From the NCBI RefSeq assembly GCF_964021845.1, contig NZ_CAXHZC010000002.1:310001-374000 (forward strand): 64,000 nucleotides of DNA, written 5' to 3'. The position numbers were made by a program, and so were the translations under genes. The notes beneath the pieces were generated by a model that saw only the letters and a program-made list of their open reading frames with translations, was not told the DNA's origin and made no database searches. Below, in pieces: positions 45,117 through 55,103 of the stretch. How positions within the stretch are numbered: the stretch's first letter is position 1; every line of letters starts with the position of its first letter. This DNA comes from Arcticibacterium sp964021845 (GTDB lineage Bacteria; Bacteroidota; Bacteroidia; Cytophagales; Spirosomataceae).

Positions 45117-47408
45117 TTAAAACTCCCAACGATAATTCAGCATTGGTATCATACCTAATTGATTTTTTCTAACCACTTTCTTTTGAAAAACGTCATAGTA
45201 ATCAAAAGCCACGTTTTGATAGTTAGCCACATTCTGAATATCGATAGAAAGCATGGTGTTATACTTCTTCTTTGACTTTTTAAGATAAACTCTAATATCG
45301 GGTCTAAAATAATCAGGAAGGCGTTCTGTTAGTTCGTTTGTGTAGTCAAAAACCGTTTTTCCTTCCGCCTCCGATGCTGCTTCGTCTATGGCATAGTTTC
45401 TAAAACCACCCATCCAAACCATACGGAGATTAGCTCCAAAAACACGCTCTTTTTTCAAAGCCCACTCCTTCCCTAAGGTCAAATTGACAATATGATTTCC
45501 GCTGAATCTGGTCTCATAAAATTCGCCATCGGCGGCTTGAAATTCAGACTTATAAAGCGTGGCATTTATCAAAGCAAAAAGCCCTTTGTCAAGATACTTT
45601 TGATAGCCGACTTCCAAACCATAGTTTCTACCTTTTCCGTTTTGGCTTACATCAAATGGAAAAATAAAGTCGCTCATGTTTAAACCTGAGAAAAACTTGT
45701 TTTTGCTATCAAATCTTGGGCTTAATGCATTTGAGAGGGCCTGATAATACACTTCCGTTTTAATAGAAGATGATCTATTCAGTTTAGTTTCTTCACTCAG
45801 TACCACATGATGAGCCAAGATTGGTTTGATGTCTGCTACTTGGTCATTTAGCCAAGGTGAGTTCAGTTGTGAATGGAAACCGTAGGCCAGGTTTATGTCA
45901 TTTTTAGCATCTATTTGATACCCAAAGGCTGCTCTTGGCTCCAGCGTACTTGTTTTAGTTGCGGTATAATTCAAATTATGTAAACCTAAGACCAAGTTTC
46001 CTGCTTTACCAATGTTGGTATTCCACTGCACAAATGGCTCTAAAACCCATGAAGTGTACAAGCCCGCCAAACCATTCTGACGCGACAGCAATGAATCTTG
46101 TGAATAAGTGACATAAACACCACCTTTTAAGTTACTAGCACCATTTACTCTATGACTTAAAATACTAGAGAAAGACAGCTTACTAGACTGCAAAATGTCT
46201 TCTAAAGGTGTCACATTAATAGTGGCAACTTCTCCAGCATCTTGAACTCTCTCGTTTCTAAGACCTGAATAAACCAAAGCATTTTTCCATAAATAAGTGC
46301 CCTTAAAATGTTTAGTATGTGTGGCTCCTACAGCAGCCATTTTCCCTTTATAATTAATCACATATTGATCCTTTTCTAACTCTGGGCCAAGGCCTTCTTC
46401 ATCATCAAAAGCGAAATCATTGGAATTCACACCGCCCATTCCGAAAACCGTAAAATCACCTAGTTTTTCATTTGGAAAGCTTAGGTTAATAGCCAAATCT
46501 TGAAATTTAATAGTTTCACCACCAAAGGTCAATCCGCCCAAAGCTAAAAGCCCTGTAAAAGAATAACGATAATTGACCAAATAGCTACTTCCATTTTTCT
46601 TATTGATAGGCCCTTCAGAGGCCAAATCTATACCTATTAAACCTACCTGTGCGGTATGCTCATATTCCTGACTATTTCCTTTTCTAAGTCGCATATCCAT
46701 TATGCCAGAAAGTGCATTACCGTATTCGGCAGGGAAAGCACCTGTCAAGAAATTAGTGTTCCCCATCATCTGAGCCGAGACCATAATTACGCCACCAGCA
46801 TTTGAAGTAGCTTGGTCAGAAAAAGTACCTGCATTTGCAGTATGATTGGGATTCACTATTTCCATTCCTTCTAATCGCCACTGCAAACCTGTAGGATTAT
46901 TCCCTCTTATACTCATGCCATTGGCTTGGTCGTTGGCATTTGCCACCCCAGGAAAAGACAGAGCCAAACGAGCTGGGTCAAAGAAAGTAGCAGGAAAACG
47001 CATGACCTGCTCTACGGTAATACTTTGTAAACTAGTTTTAGCTCCAGATAAATTTGGACTGGCGGCCGTCACCGTCACACCTTCCAAATCTCTGGTAGAC
47101 TCCTCCAAAAGAATAGTCAATACCAATTCTTTATTCGCTGTTAAAACGAGTTCTTTCACCACCTGTTTAGAATAACCCACCATGGAGATTTCAAGCTCCA
47201 AACGTCCTGTTGGCACTTTTTGAAAAATAAACGTCCCGTCTTCGTCTGTTTTGGTGTTTAAATCAGAACCAATAATACGCACCGTGGCCTTCTCTAATGG
47301 AGTTTCTGTTAACTCAGCTTTCACCTTTCCTCTAATGCTGTTGGTTTGCTGAGCAAAAGCAATTTGCGAAGCTAAAACGCCTATAAAAATTAAAATATAC
47401 TTTTTCAA
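45117..47408 (-). CDS. TonB-dependent outer-membrane receptor with CarboxypepD_reg-like domain
   Basis: From a TTG at 47408 the product is about 763 residues with the signal peptide KKYILIFIGVLASQIAFAQQ; a TTG at 47429 is the alternative, and no ATG is available. A CarboxypepD_reg-like domain (SIRGKVKAELTETPLEKATV) precedes the plug (MSIRGNNPTGLQWRLEGMEI, NPNH) and a barrel ending in MLNYRWEF. It is a paralogue of the receptor at 32-34.4 kb but has no adjacent peptidase or barrel gene. The substrate is unknown. It is divergent from the helicase gene. Confidence 0.9.
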   Translation of the reverse strand: MKKYILIFIGVLASQIAFAQQTNSIRGKVKAELTETPLEKATVRIIGSDLNTKTDEDGTFIFQKVPTGRLELEISMVGYSKQVVKELVLTANKELVLTILLEESTRDLEGVTVTAASPNLSGAKTSLQSITVEQVMRFPATFFDPARLALSFPGVANANDQANGMSIRGNNPTGLQWRLEGMEIVNPNHTANAGTFSDQATSNAGGVIMVSAQMMGNTNFLTGAFPAEYGNALSGIMDMRLRKGNSQEYEHTAQVGLIGIDLASEGPINKKNGSSYLVNYRYSFTGLLALGGLTFGGETIKFQDLAINLSFPNEKLGDFTVFGMGGVNSNDFAFDDEEGLGPELEKDQYVINYKGKMAAVGATHTKHFKGTYLWKNALVYSGLRNERVQDAGEVATINVTPLEDILQSSKLSFSSILSHRVNGASNLKGGVYVTYSQDSLLSRQNGLAGLYTSWVLEPFVQWNTNIGKAGNLVLGLHNLNYTATKTSTLEPRAAFGYQIDAKNDINLAYGFHSQLNSPWLNDQVADIKPILAHHVVLSEETKLNRSSSIKTEVYYQALSNALSPRFDSKNKFFSGLNMSDFIFPFDVSQNGKGRNYGLEVGYQKYLDKGLFALINATLYKSEFQAADGEFYETRFSGNHIVNLTLGKEWALKKERVFGANLRMVWMGGFRNYAIDEAASEAEGKTVFDYTNELTERLPDYFRPDIRVYLKKSKKKYNTMLSIDIQNVANYQNVAFDYYDVFQKKVVRKNQLGMIPMLNYRWEF

Positions 47409-47543
47409 AATGATATGTCTTTGAATCAATTATTAACTATCAAGGCAAAGGTACACCATTCGCAAAAAACAGCTATCCTATTCCGTAGAAAAGCGGTCAT
47501 ACATTTTTTATACGCCAGTTTTATGGAGATATTTAGCACTAAT

Positions 47544-50500
47544 ATGTCGTTATATAAAATCTACGGTTCTTCAGCTGGTTCGGGTAAAACATTTACACTG
47601 ACCAAAACCTATTTGCAGCTCGTTTTATCGTCTGCCAGTCCCCATTATTTCAAACAAATATTGGCCATAACATTTACCAATGATGCTGCCTCAGAAATGA
47701 AAAGCAGGATTATTGAAACCCTGAAAGAATTAGGAGGGCCCGAGGAAGGGATGTCATCTAAAACAAAGGTTACATTAGAAGTACTCAAAGAAGATTTGCC
47801 AGACCTGCATCCACAGCAATTACAGGCAAGAGCAAAAGCGGCTTTTGAACAAATACTGCAAGATTATGCTGATTTCAATGTCAAAACTATTGACAGTTTT
47901 GTCAATCAATTGGTAAGTTCTTTTGCCCTAGATTTGGGCTTGCCTTATAATTATGAGGTGGTTTTAGATAAAAGACCTTTGCTTTTAAAGGCCACAGAAC
48001 GTGTTTTTGACAAAATAGGCTTAGTAGGACAAGAACACCTTACAGACTTGATTGAGAAGTTTGCTTTGGAAAAAGCAGATGAAGGGAAAAACTGGCAAAT
48101 GCTTCTGCCCAATTTAGCGGGCTTTGCCAATAACCTCTTTGACGACCAGTTTTATAGCTTGATTCAAAAGAATCAAAATCTGAAATATTCAGATTACCTG
48201 AAGGTCAAACAACAAATCAATAAACACATAAAAGTTACTCAAAACACTTTCCTGCTTATAGGCAGACATGGGCTTGACCTTTTAGAAAAAAATGGGCTAA
48301 GCATTGACGATTTTGCTTATGGTAAAAATGGTTTTGCTTCTATTTTTATTAAGGTTGCCAATCCCAATTCTGATATTCTTAACGATGTTTGGGAGCCGGG
48401 TATAAGAATAATTGATGCAGTTGAAAATGATAAATGGTACGCTGCAAAATTAGGGACTGACAAAAAAGCCACAATAGATGCTACCTCGGCAGCTTTAATT
48501 AGCTGGTATAATCGTTTGATAGCTTTTCTAAAAAAAGAAAAACCAAAATACCTTCTTTTAAAAGAAGTAAGAAACCACCTTGATAACCTGGCCTTACTAG
48601 GAGAAGTTAGAGAAGAATTTGGCAAACTTTTGATGGAAAACAATATGGCGTACATCACTGATTTTAATCGCCGAATAAATAAAATAGTAGCAGAAGAGCC
48701 AGTTCCATATATTTTTGAAAAACTTGGAGAAAAGTATAATCACATCTTAATTGACGAATTCCAAGACACCTCTGACATTCAGTATTTTAACCTCCTCCCA
48801 TTGATAGAAAATGCTCTTTCTAAAAACCATTTCAATATGCTGGTGGGTGACCCCAAACAGTCTATTTATAGGTGGCGAGGCGGAAAAGTGGAGCTCATGA
48901 TTTATGTGTTAAATCAAAATACAGATGCTTTAAAAAGCAACGAGCTACTCTCTGATAATCAGCGTTTTTCTATTGACTACACCACCGCCATGGTGCAGAA
49001 AGAGAACCTTCAGAAAAACTTCAGAAGTAAAAAGGAAATTATAGCTTTCAACAATGACTTTTTCACCAAAATGGCAGACCAATCGTCAGAAGAAATCATA
49101 AAACTGGCTTTTGAAAATAAAACCCAAGAAACGCACGACGGCACTAAATCTGGAGGGCATGTGGAAATGTCTTTGATAGAAAATGAGAAAGGTCAAGAGC
49201 CCATTGACGAAGTAGAATGGACTTTAGCACAGATTGACCAGAAAATAAAAGAGACGCTAGAGGCAGGCTATCATTATGAAGACATGGCCATTCTTTGCAG
49301 GAAAAAACCGCATGCAGCAGCCATTGCAGAGCATTTAATCGCTAATGGCATTAATGTAATCTCGGCAGATTCACTTTTACTAAAAAATAGTCTCGGCATT
49401 TCGTTTTTGATAAGTCTTTTAATGGCTTACCAAGACCCTAAAAACAAAGCAAAACATGCAGATGCTATTTTGCTGTATCACCGATATAAAGAATTAGAAT
49501 TTCCGACCGATATTGACTTCAGAAGTAATGAACTTAACTGTTGGGATTTTTTACAATCGCAAGGAATAACGATTGACCAGAAAATTCTTGGGGCATTTGG
49601 TATTTATCAACTTACCGAATCTTTTGTGAATAAACTGGGCATGTTTGAGGACCATGCTTTGCTTCCGTATTTGTTTGCGTTTTTTGACATTGTTCAAAAT
49701 CACATCAAAAACGATGGAAATAGTCTTTCTGATTTCTTGCAAGCTTGGGAGCAATCGAAAGATTCTTATGCGGTAAGTGTGTCAAAACAAAACGCCATAA
49801 CGGTGTCAACCATTCATAAATCAAAGGGACTCGAGTATCCTGTGGTGATAGTGCCTTTTGCAGGCTGGAGTACGGTACCTATAAATCAATCCACTTTTTG
49901 GGCAGATTTAGAGCAAACAGGTTATGATGAGTTAAATACAGGAACTAGTATTTTAAAAGCGGCACCGCTTCCTTACAAAAAAACCTTAGACCTTACCTTA
50001 GTTAAAGACCAATATCAAAGAGAGCTAGAGTTTAGTAAACTGGAGGCCTTAAACATTCTTTATGTGGCTTTTACCAGACCTGTCGACAGGCTATATGTTT
50101 TAGCTTTAGCTCCAAGAAGTTCTGACAACAGCACCTATCATTTTTTAAAGAATTTTGTGGTTGGAAATGGAATTGAAGCTGTTGATAATAAATACATAAT
50201 CTCTGAAGGAGAAACTAATACCAGTAAAAAAACTGAAGAAAACGAGCATGAAAGCCATATTCTAAACAAAATATATAGCCGAGAAAATTTAGGTAAGCTA
50301 AAGCTCAAATCGAACTTGGATAAGGTTTTCAATGAGCAAAATCAGCGTGACCAAGGGAATTTAATTCACACGCTCTTTTCTGAAATAGGCATGGCGACCG
50401 ACCTTGACCAAGCTATTCAGAAACTACAGTTTGACGGACTTATTCTGGAAATAGAAAAAGCCGAATTAAAAGTCGAAGCCGAAAAAATACTGCAAAGCCC

Positions 50501-50762
50501 TGACCTAAAACACCTTTACTCAGGAAATATTTTGGTGGAAAACGAGCGAGATATTTTGGTAAAAGACGCCGATATAAGTCGCCCAGACCGTGTGGTTTAT
50601 CAAAATGACAAAGTCACCATTATAGATTATAAAACAGGTAAAAAACAAAACTCACATAAAACACAGATAAAGCATTACGGCGAACTATACCATCAAATGG
50701 GCTACAGCGATGTTGAATTGTTATTGATTTATTTGAATCCTTTGGAGATTGTGAGGGTTTAA
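47544..50762 (+). CDS. UvrD/AddA-like helicase with C-terminal PD-(D/E)XK nuclease
   Basis: I start it at the ATG at 47544 (MSLYKIYGSSAGSGKT), since the upstream extension is not domain-like. The 1072-residue product is a superfamily 1A helicase: Walker A GSSAGSGKTFTLT, TFTNDAASEMKSRI, FNVKTIDSFVNQL, DEFQDTSDIQYFN, VGDPKQSIYRWRGG, VSTIHKSKGLEYPVVIVPF and YVAFTRPVDRLYV. The C terminus has a RecB-type nuclease: RDQGNLIHTLFSEIG, then RPDRVVYQNDKVTIIDYKTGKK (catalytic Asp and DYKTGK). This fits AddA of an AddAB-type break-repair complex; an AddB partner is not in the window. Confidence 0.9.
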   Translation: MSLYKIYGSSAGSGKTFTLTKTYLQLVLSSASPHYFKQILAITFTNDAASEMKSRIIETLKELGGPEEGMSSKTKVTLEVLKEDLPDLHPQQLQARAKAAFEQILQDYADFNVKTIDSFVNQLVSSFALDLGLPYNYEVVLDKRPLLLKATERVFDKIGLVGQEHLTDLIEKFALEKADEGKNWQMLLPNLAGFANNLFDDQFYSLIQKNQNLKYSDYLKVKQQINKHIKVTQNTFLLIGRHGLDLLEKNGLSIDDFAYGKNGFASIFIKVANPNSDILNDVWEPGIRIIDAVENDKWYAAKLGTDKKATIDATSAALISWYNRLIAFLKKEKPKYLLLKEVRNHLDNLALLGEVREEFGKLLMENNMAYITDFNRRINKIVAEEPVPYIFEKLGEKYNHILIDEFQDTSDIQYFNLLPLIENALSKNHFNMLVGDPKQSIYRWRGGKVELMIYVLNQNTDALKSNELLSDNQRFSIDYTTAMVQKENLQKNFRSKKEIIAFNNDFFTKMADQSSEEIIKLAFENKTQETHDGTKSGGHVEMSLIENEKGQEPIDEVEWTLAQIDQKIKETLEAGYHYEDMAILCRKKPHAAAIAEHLIANGINVISADSLLLKNSLGISFLISLLMAYQDPKNKAKHADAILLYHRYKELEFPTDIDFRSNELNCWDFLQSQGITIDQKILGAFGIYQLTESFVNKLGMFEDHALLPYLFAFFDIVQNHIKNDGNSLSDFLQAWEQSKDSYAVSVSKQNAITVSTIHKSKGLEYPVVIVPFAGWSTVPINQSTFWADLEQTGYDELNTGTSILKAAPLPYKKTLDLTLVKDQYQRELEFSKLEALNILYVAFTRPVDRLYVLALAPRSSDNSTYHFLKNFVVGNGIEAVDNKYIISEGETNTSKKTEENEHESHILNKIYSRENLGKLKLKSNLDKVFNEQNQRDQGNLIHTLFSEIGMATDLDQAIQKLQFDGLILEIEKAELKVEAEKILQSPDLKHLYSGNILVENERDILVKDADISRPDRVVYQNDKVTIIDYKTGKKQNSHKTQIKHYGELYHQMGYSDVELLLIYLNPLEIVRV

Positions 50763-50830
50763 GTGTCGGGTGCCTGATGCTGGGTGCGGATGTCGGGTGT
50801 CTGTTGCTAGGTGTTTGATGTTTTTTGTTG
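50763..50830. repeat. degenerate tandem ~7-8 bp repeat
   Basis: A run of variants of GGGTGTCTGATGCTG (TGTCGGGTGCC, TGATGCTGGGTGCGGA, TGTCGGGTGTC, GTTGCTAGGTGTTTGATG) follows the helicase stop. On the other strand it would encode His-Pro and Ser-Ile-Arg-His-Pro repeats, a type of intergenic repeat seen in Bacteroidota. A related CATCAAACATC/CATCAAACAAC pair lies just before the nucleotidyltransferase gene. Confidence 0.6.
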
Positions 50831-50978
50831 AGATGCATGATGTAAGCCTTAAAATATAAATGTATTTGCCTAAAACGAATGAAAAGCTAAAAGCAAACAG
50901 CCAATAGCTCACCGCCAAAACCCAAAAAGCCGTAAATTTGCGAGAGTAGGCGATGAAGGACATCAAACATCTATCATC

Positions 50979-52475
50979 GTGCATCAAACAACGGACAACA
51001 AGCAAAAAAAATTGAACTTCAAAGAACATCTTCTACAATTTCCTATTTTCACTACGCTTGGAAAAGCAGCCGACGACTTGGGTTTAGAGACCTACGTGAT
51101 TGGCGGATATGCTAGAGACCTCATACTAAATAGGCCAAACAAAGATATTGATGTGGTTTGTATTGGAAGCGGCATTGCTTTAGCTACTAAAGTGGCAGAA
51201 GCTTTAGGAACTGATACACCGCTTAATGTTTTTAGGAATTTTGGTACAGCTCAGATTCCTTTTGGCGATTTCGATTTGGAGTTTGTGGGAGCTAGAAAAG
51301 AGTCATACCGAAGTGATTCCAGAAAACCAAGTGTGGAAGATGGTACTTTGGAAGACGACCAAAACCGTAGAGATTTCACTATCAACGCCATGGGTATTTC
51401 GCTGAACCAAAAAAACTTTGGTGAGCTGATTGACCCTTTTGATGGTTTGGGAGATATAGAAAGAAAAACCTTAAAAACGCCGCTAGAGCCCGGCATTACT
51501 TTTTCTGATGACCCACTGCGTATGATGCGTGCCATTAGGTTTGCTACGCAATTAAACTTTGACATTGAAACTGAGACTTTTGAGGCGATAGCCGCCATGA
51601 AAGACCGTATTAGTATTGTTTCGCAAGAAAGAATCACCGACGAGCTGAATAAAATTATAATGACGCCCGTGCCGTCTTACGGTTTCAAGTTGCTCTACAA
51701 TACGGGTCTTTTGAAAATCATTTTTCCAGAAATGGAAGCTCTGCAAGGTGTGGATGTGATAGATGGTAAAAGGCATAAAGACAATTTTTACCATACGCTA
51801 CAAGTACTTGATAACATTTGCAAGTCTTCTGATAACCTATGGGTGCGTTGGGCGGCTATTTTGCATGATATAGCTAAACCGCCAACTAAACGTTTCAATC
51901 AAAAAATAGGTTGGACTTTTCATGGTCATGAAGATTTGGGAGCCCGCTGGGTCAAAGGAATTTTTAAACGAATGCGACTACCGCTAGACGGTAAAATGCG
52001 GTCAGTAAGAAATTTGGTAAGACTTCATTTAAGACCTATAGCTTTAGCCAAAGAAGGAGTTACTGACTCTGCTTTAAGAAGGATTCTTTTTGATGCTGGT
52101 GATGATTTAGAAGACCTCATGAAGCTTTGCAGAGCCGACATCACCTCTAAAGATGCCAACCGAGTAAAACGCTATTTAAAGAACTTCGACCGCGTAGAAG
52201 AACTACTAATCGAATTAGAAGAGAAAGACAAACTAAGAAACTTCCAACCCGTTATCACAGGCGAAATAATCATGGCGGCTTTTGGTTTGCCACCGTCCAA
52301 AGAGGTAGGCGTTTTAAAAGTGGCTGTAAGAGAAGCGGTACTAGAAGGCGAAGTACCAAACGAACTAGAAGAAGGCTTTGAATTTATTAGAAAGGAAGGC
52401 GAAAAAATGGGCTTTCAGCTAGATAAGACGTTGGAGGAGGTTTTGGCCTTTGTGGCGAAAGTGCAGGAAGATTAG
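50979..52475 (+). CDS. CCA-adding/poly(A) polymerase-type tRNA nucleotidyltransferase with HD domain
   Basis: A protein of up to 498 residues of the class II nucleotidyltransferase family. GGYARDLIL and DIDVV (about 42-60) form the catalytic site; RRDFTINAMG, DDPLRMMRAIRFATQL and QERITDELNKI are family motifs, and the HD motif is in ILHDIAKPPTKRF (His-Asp). It should complete or repair tRNA 3' CCA ends. The start is uncertain: GTG at 50979, or TTG at 51012 (MNFKEHLLQFPIF), which looks better by homology with typical family N termini. Confidence 0.92.
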   Translation: MHQTTDNKQKKLNFKEHLLQFPIFTTLGKAADDLGLETYVIGGYARDLILNRPNKDIDVVCIGSGIALATKVAEALGTDTPLNVFRNFGTAQIPFGDFDLEFVGARKESYRSDSRKPSVEDGTLEDDQNRRDFTINAMGISLNQKNFGELIDPFDGLGDIERKTLKTPLEPGITFSDDPLRMMRAIRFATQLNFDIETETFEAIAAMKDRISIVSQERITDELNKIIMTPVPSYGFKLLYNTGLLKIIFPEMEALQGVDVIDGKRHKDNFYHTLQVLDNICKSSDNLWVRWAAILHDIAKPPTKRFNQKIGWTFHGHEDLGARWVKGIFKRMRLPLDGKMRSVRNLVRLHLRPIALAKEGVTDSALRRILFDAGDDLEDLMKLCRADITSKDANRVKRYLKNFDRVEELLIELEEKDKLRNFQPVITGEIIMAAFGLPPSKEVGVLKVAVREAVLEGEVPNELEEGFEFIRKEGEKMGFQLDKTLEEVLAFVAKVQED

Positions 52476-52586
52476 CACCACCTTTAGGCAAGAGGTATAT
52501 ACCTAACACACAAATCAAGTCTAAAAGAATAGGGTTTTATTTCACGAAAACCGTGAAGAAAAGAGTCAATCAGCGAAAAATAAAGC

Positions 52587-53162
52587 ATGAAATTCATAGG
52601 AAATACATTAGACTTTACCCCTAGTTCTTTAGTTAATATACTTTGTGAGCCTTTTTCTATCAACATCAAATTACCTAAAAATCAAGAGCTAAGGCATATT
52701 TCCCATTTCAGAATAGGAAACCTATATACCGACAAAGGAAATGAAGTTAGCACCATGCAAATAATTGAAGGTGCCTATGATTTAGAACTTGTGACAAAAG
52801 ACGACAAGCCTAAATTAGTCTTTGGCGTACACCCTCCTACTCAGGTCCTAGACCACTTAAAAATACCTCACTCCGAATTCATCCCGCACTACAATTGCTT
52901 TGGTTTCTGTTTTGCCAATGCACTATATCGTATTACCGACCCTAGTCAAATTTTGGCTGATGAATACGAAGAATGTGCAGAATCAGAAGCGATTGTGGTC
53001 GTTTCTTTTGAGAAAGGAAATCCCGTTCATGCAGCAACTAGAAAAGAAGGGAAATACATAGCCAAATCAGGCGTAAAAGCACTGGAGGAGTTTAAAACGT
53101 ATCATGCCGCTCTTTTGGGAATACCTTTTGATGATTTTAGGTTTTATAAAGCGGTGGGGTAG
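52587..53162 (+). CDS. hypothetical protein with NCxxxC...H motifs, possible permuted papain-fold enzyme
   Basis: A 191-residue soluble protein without signal peptide. The middle has PHYNCFGFCFANALYRI (Cys104, Cys108) and later GNPVHAATRKEGKYIAKSG (His148). The spacing of a YNC helix followed by a PVHAA strand is the pattern of permuted papain-like (LRAT/NlpC-type or DUF7689-like) domains, where Cys and His are catalytic. This assignment is my inference from local motifs, and I recognise no named family. It is transcribed rightward alone, 111 bp after the nucleotidyltransferase. Confidence 0.6.
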   Translation: MKFIGNTLDFTPSSLVNILCEPFSINIKLPKNQELRHISHFRIGNLYTDKGNEVSTMQIIEGAYDLELVTKDDKPKLVFGVHPPTQVLDHLKIPHSEFIPHYNCFGFCFANALYRITDPSQILADEYEECAESEAIVVVSFEKGNPVHAATRKEGKYIAKSGVKALEEFKTYHAALLGIPFDDFRFYKAVG

Positions 53163-53248
53163 AAAGTAAGTTCTTTGCTTAAATTAAATCTGAGATAAAC
53201 CCTGTTACAATATCACATCCAAAATAAACGAGAATCTTCAGTATGCCC

Positions 53249-54148
53249 TTAGTTCCTATTCCTTTTTTTACCATAATAGGCTTCTACTTTAAAACCTTCG
53301 CTTCTAAGTAGATTAATTATGCCTGTCTCACCCCCAAAATGAGCCGCTCCAAAAGCGAAAAGAGTAGTTTTTTTACTCATTATTTTCACCATCCTTGGCA
53401 GCCATGTTTTATTTCTCTTTACAAGTGTATTATAAACTTCTACACTATCCATTTCTGAAACCACAAGCTCATATAGCTTTTCGATATCTCCATTTGAGTA
53501 TAATTTTGAGGTTTCATCATACAAAATCTTTCCCGCTTCCTTTAAAGAATCTATCTTATCCAAACTCTTTATTAAAGCTACAAATCTTCCTCTAACTGCC
53601 TCATCATCGTAATGAAAACTATCTATTTCAAAGTGTTCAGAAAAACTTTCAATGCCAAACACCGGAAGCCTCGCTCCAATAGACAAGTTTTTTATCATTT
53701 GTTCGACACTTGACGTTATGCATTTAGTCTTTGGATAGTAATAAATAGCTTTGACAAAAAAATCAGGGCCAAGGTTTTTAACTTGAGAAAAATCTACACT
53801 CTCATAGGCATATTCATTATAGGCGTCTTCCAGTTTCAAAATTTCCGCAGGACTCAGGTATTCTGAGATAGCCTTATTACTAGGGTTTACAAACTTCTCT
53901 AAATTTTTAAACTGAATAAGTTTTTCGGTGTTAGTGATTTCTAGAACAGTCCGTGAACAAGATGGTAAAATCTCCTTTAATATTCGTAAATCGATATCCC
54001 TTTCACATGCGAAATGAATAGTCCCATAAAGGTAAGAGGGGCTTGACAATCCATTCCCAGTTATCTTGAACATTAAGCTATTGTCTTTCTGAGCAATAGC
54101 TTCTATACTAATTAAGAAGAGTACAAATAAAATTCTCAAGGCATCCAT
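53249..54148 (-). CDS. TraB/GumN-family protein
   Basis: A 299-residue secreted protein with an N-terminal signal (LRILFVLFLISIEAIAQ). It opens with the family motif SPSYLYGTIHF (about 37-47) and closes with LFAFGAAHFGGETGIINLLRSEGFKVEAYY. The two His-containing GTIH/GAAHF motifs suggest an active site; TraB/GumN proteins are thought to be metalloproteases of the erythromycin-esterase-like superfamily. It overlaps the upstream hypothetical gene by 13 bp, so the two are co-translated. Confidence 0.85.
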   Translation of the reverse strand: MDALRILFVLFLISIEAIAQKDNSLMFKITGNGLSSPSYLYGTIHFACERDIDLRILKEILPSCSRTVLEITNTEKLIQFKNLEKFVNPSNKAISEYLSPAEILKLEDAYNEYAYESVDFSQVKNLGPDFFVKAIYYYPKTKCITSSVEQMIKNLSIGARLPVFGIESFSEHFEIDSFHYDDEAVRGRFVALIKSLDKIDSLKEAGKILYDETSKLYSNGDIEKLYELVVSEMDSVEVYNTLVKRNKTWLPRMVKIMSKKTTLFAFGAAHFGGETGIINLLRSEGFKVEAYYGKKRNRN

Positions 54149-54762
54149 AAAGTCGCACCAAAACCGCTAATAAGTGAGTTAATGAACATTTCTTTTCTAA
54201 CCATCCTGTAGTAAACTACATGAACTTTTAAAACAATTGGAATTATTTCAATCGGAATATCAGGACTCAAAAATTTAATCTGTTGCTTATCAAACTCAAC
54301 ATTTATACTATGGTCCTCTTCTGAACCTAACATACCCTTCTCTCTTAAATCAAACTGTTCAATAATTTCCAATACCTCTTCTACTTCCCAGCCTCCTTTA
54401 ACCTTTTTAATCTCATAATACTTATCTAAGTAGGACAAATAAAAACTGGGTTCGAAATAAGAAATAAAGCCTAACTTATTATTAAGACTATCAAGAATAA
54501 AAAAGGAGCTTTCTCCAAAATCACACCTTCCTATTTTAATTCTCAACTTAGTTCCAAAGTAAATTTCAGACTCTTCTTTCTTAGATTCCTTGAGAGTCAA
54601 AAGCTTTTTATCTCCATTTACTACAAAGAAATAACTATTACTAAGTCTTTTAACAAAAAGAGAATCGGAATCAATAAAAGACGCGAAGCTAGTCTCTTGG
54701 GAATAAGATACTTGAAAGGAAATCACCAAACAAAAAATAAAAGCTATGGTATTTTTGAACAT
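54136..54762 (-). CDS. hypothetical secreted protein
   Basis: A 208-residue protein with a signal peptide (FIFCLVISFQVSYSQ) and a beta-rich, charged mature part with several Phe/Tyr residues. I recognise no domain. The C-terminal 20 residues are more hydrophobic (MFINSLISGFGATLWMP). It overlaps the TraB/GumN gene start by 13 bp in another frame, so they form a small operon. Confidence 0.6.
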   Translation of the reverse strand: MFKNTIAFIFCLVISFQVSYSQETSFASFIDSDSLFVKRLSNSYFFVVNGDKKLLTLKESKKEESEIYFGTKLRIKIGRCDFGESSFFILDSLNNKLGFISYFEPSFYLSYLDKYYEIKKVKGGWEVEEVLEIIEQFDLREKGMLGSEEDHSINVEFDKQQIKFLSPDIPIEIIPIVLKVHVVYYRMVRKEMFINSLISGFGATLWMP

Positions 54763-55103
54763 CTAGGGCCTTCTTAAATTTGCTGGATACTTAATGAAAG
54801 AATGATTTAGTTTTAAACTTACAAACTCTTAAAGACTATTACTAAAATCATAACCAGTCTAAGCTGGAAATAAGTTTACCTCAAAACTCCTTTAACTTAA
54901 ATTCAACTAGTAACATCTTTTTTTCGTCTGTTTTAAATCCATGCTGCTCTGCAGGTGTTCCCGCTAGGCGAAGCTTATAACTTCGTCAGGGTGTTCTTAA
55001 GCCTCTGGCTTACATTGTAAATTATCTATTCCTTATCCATAAAATAACTTGAAATAGTGCGGCTAGGTTAAGGTCGAATCAGGCCAAAATGTTTGTATAA
55101 AAC
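54763..55103. other. gene-free stretch with short palindromes
   Basis: No gene supported. The central part holds a CGAAG/CTTCG pair (54969-54973/54981-54985) and TAAGCC/GGCTTA (54998-55003/55007-55012), similar in build to the short GC hairpins of the composite repeats but without an H1. The rest is AT-rich. Confidence 0.5.

Noticed and set aside
50620..51029. Two leftward frames with His-Pro repeats
   Set aside because: They come from the degenerate tandem repeat and flanks.
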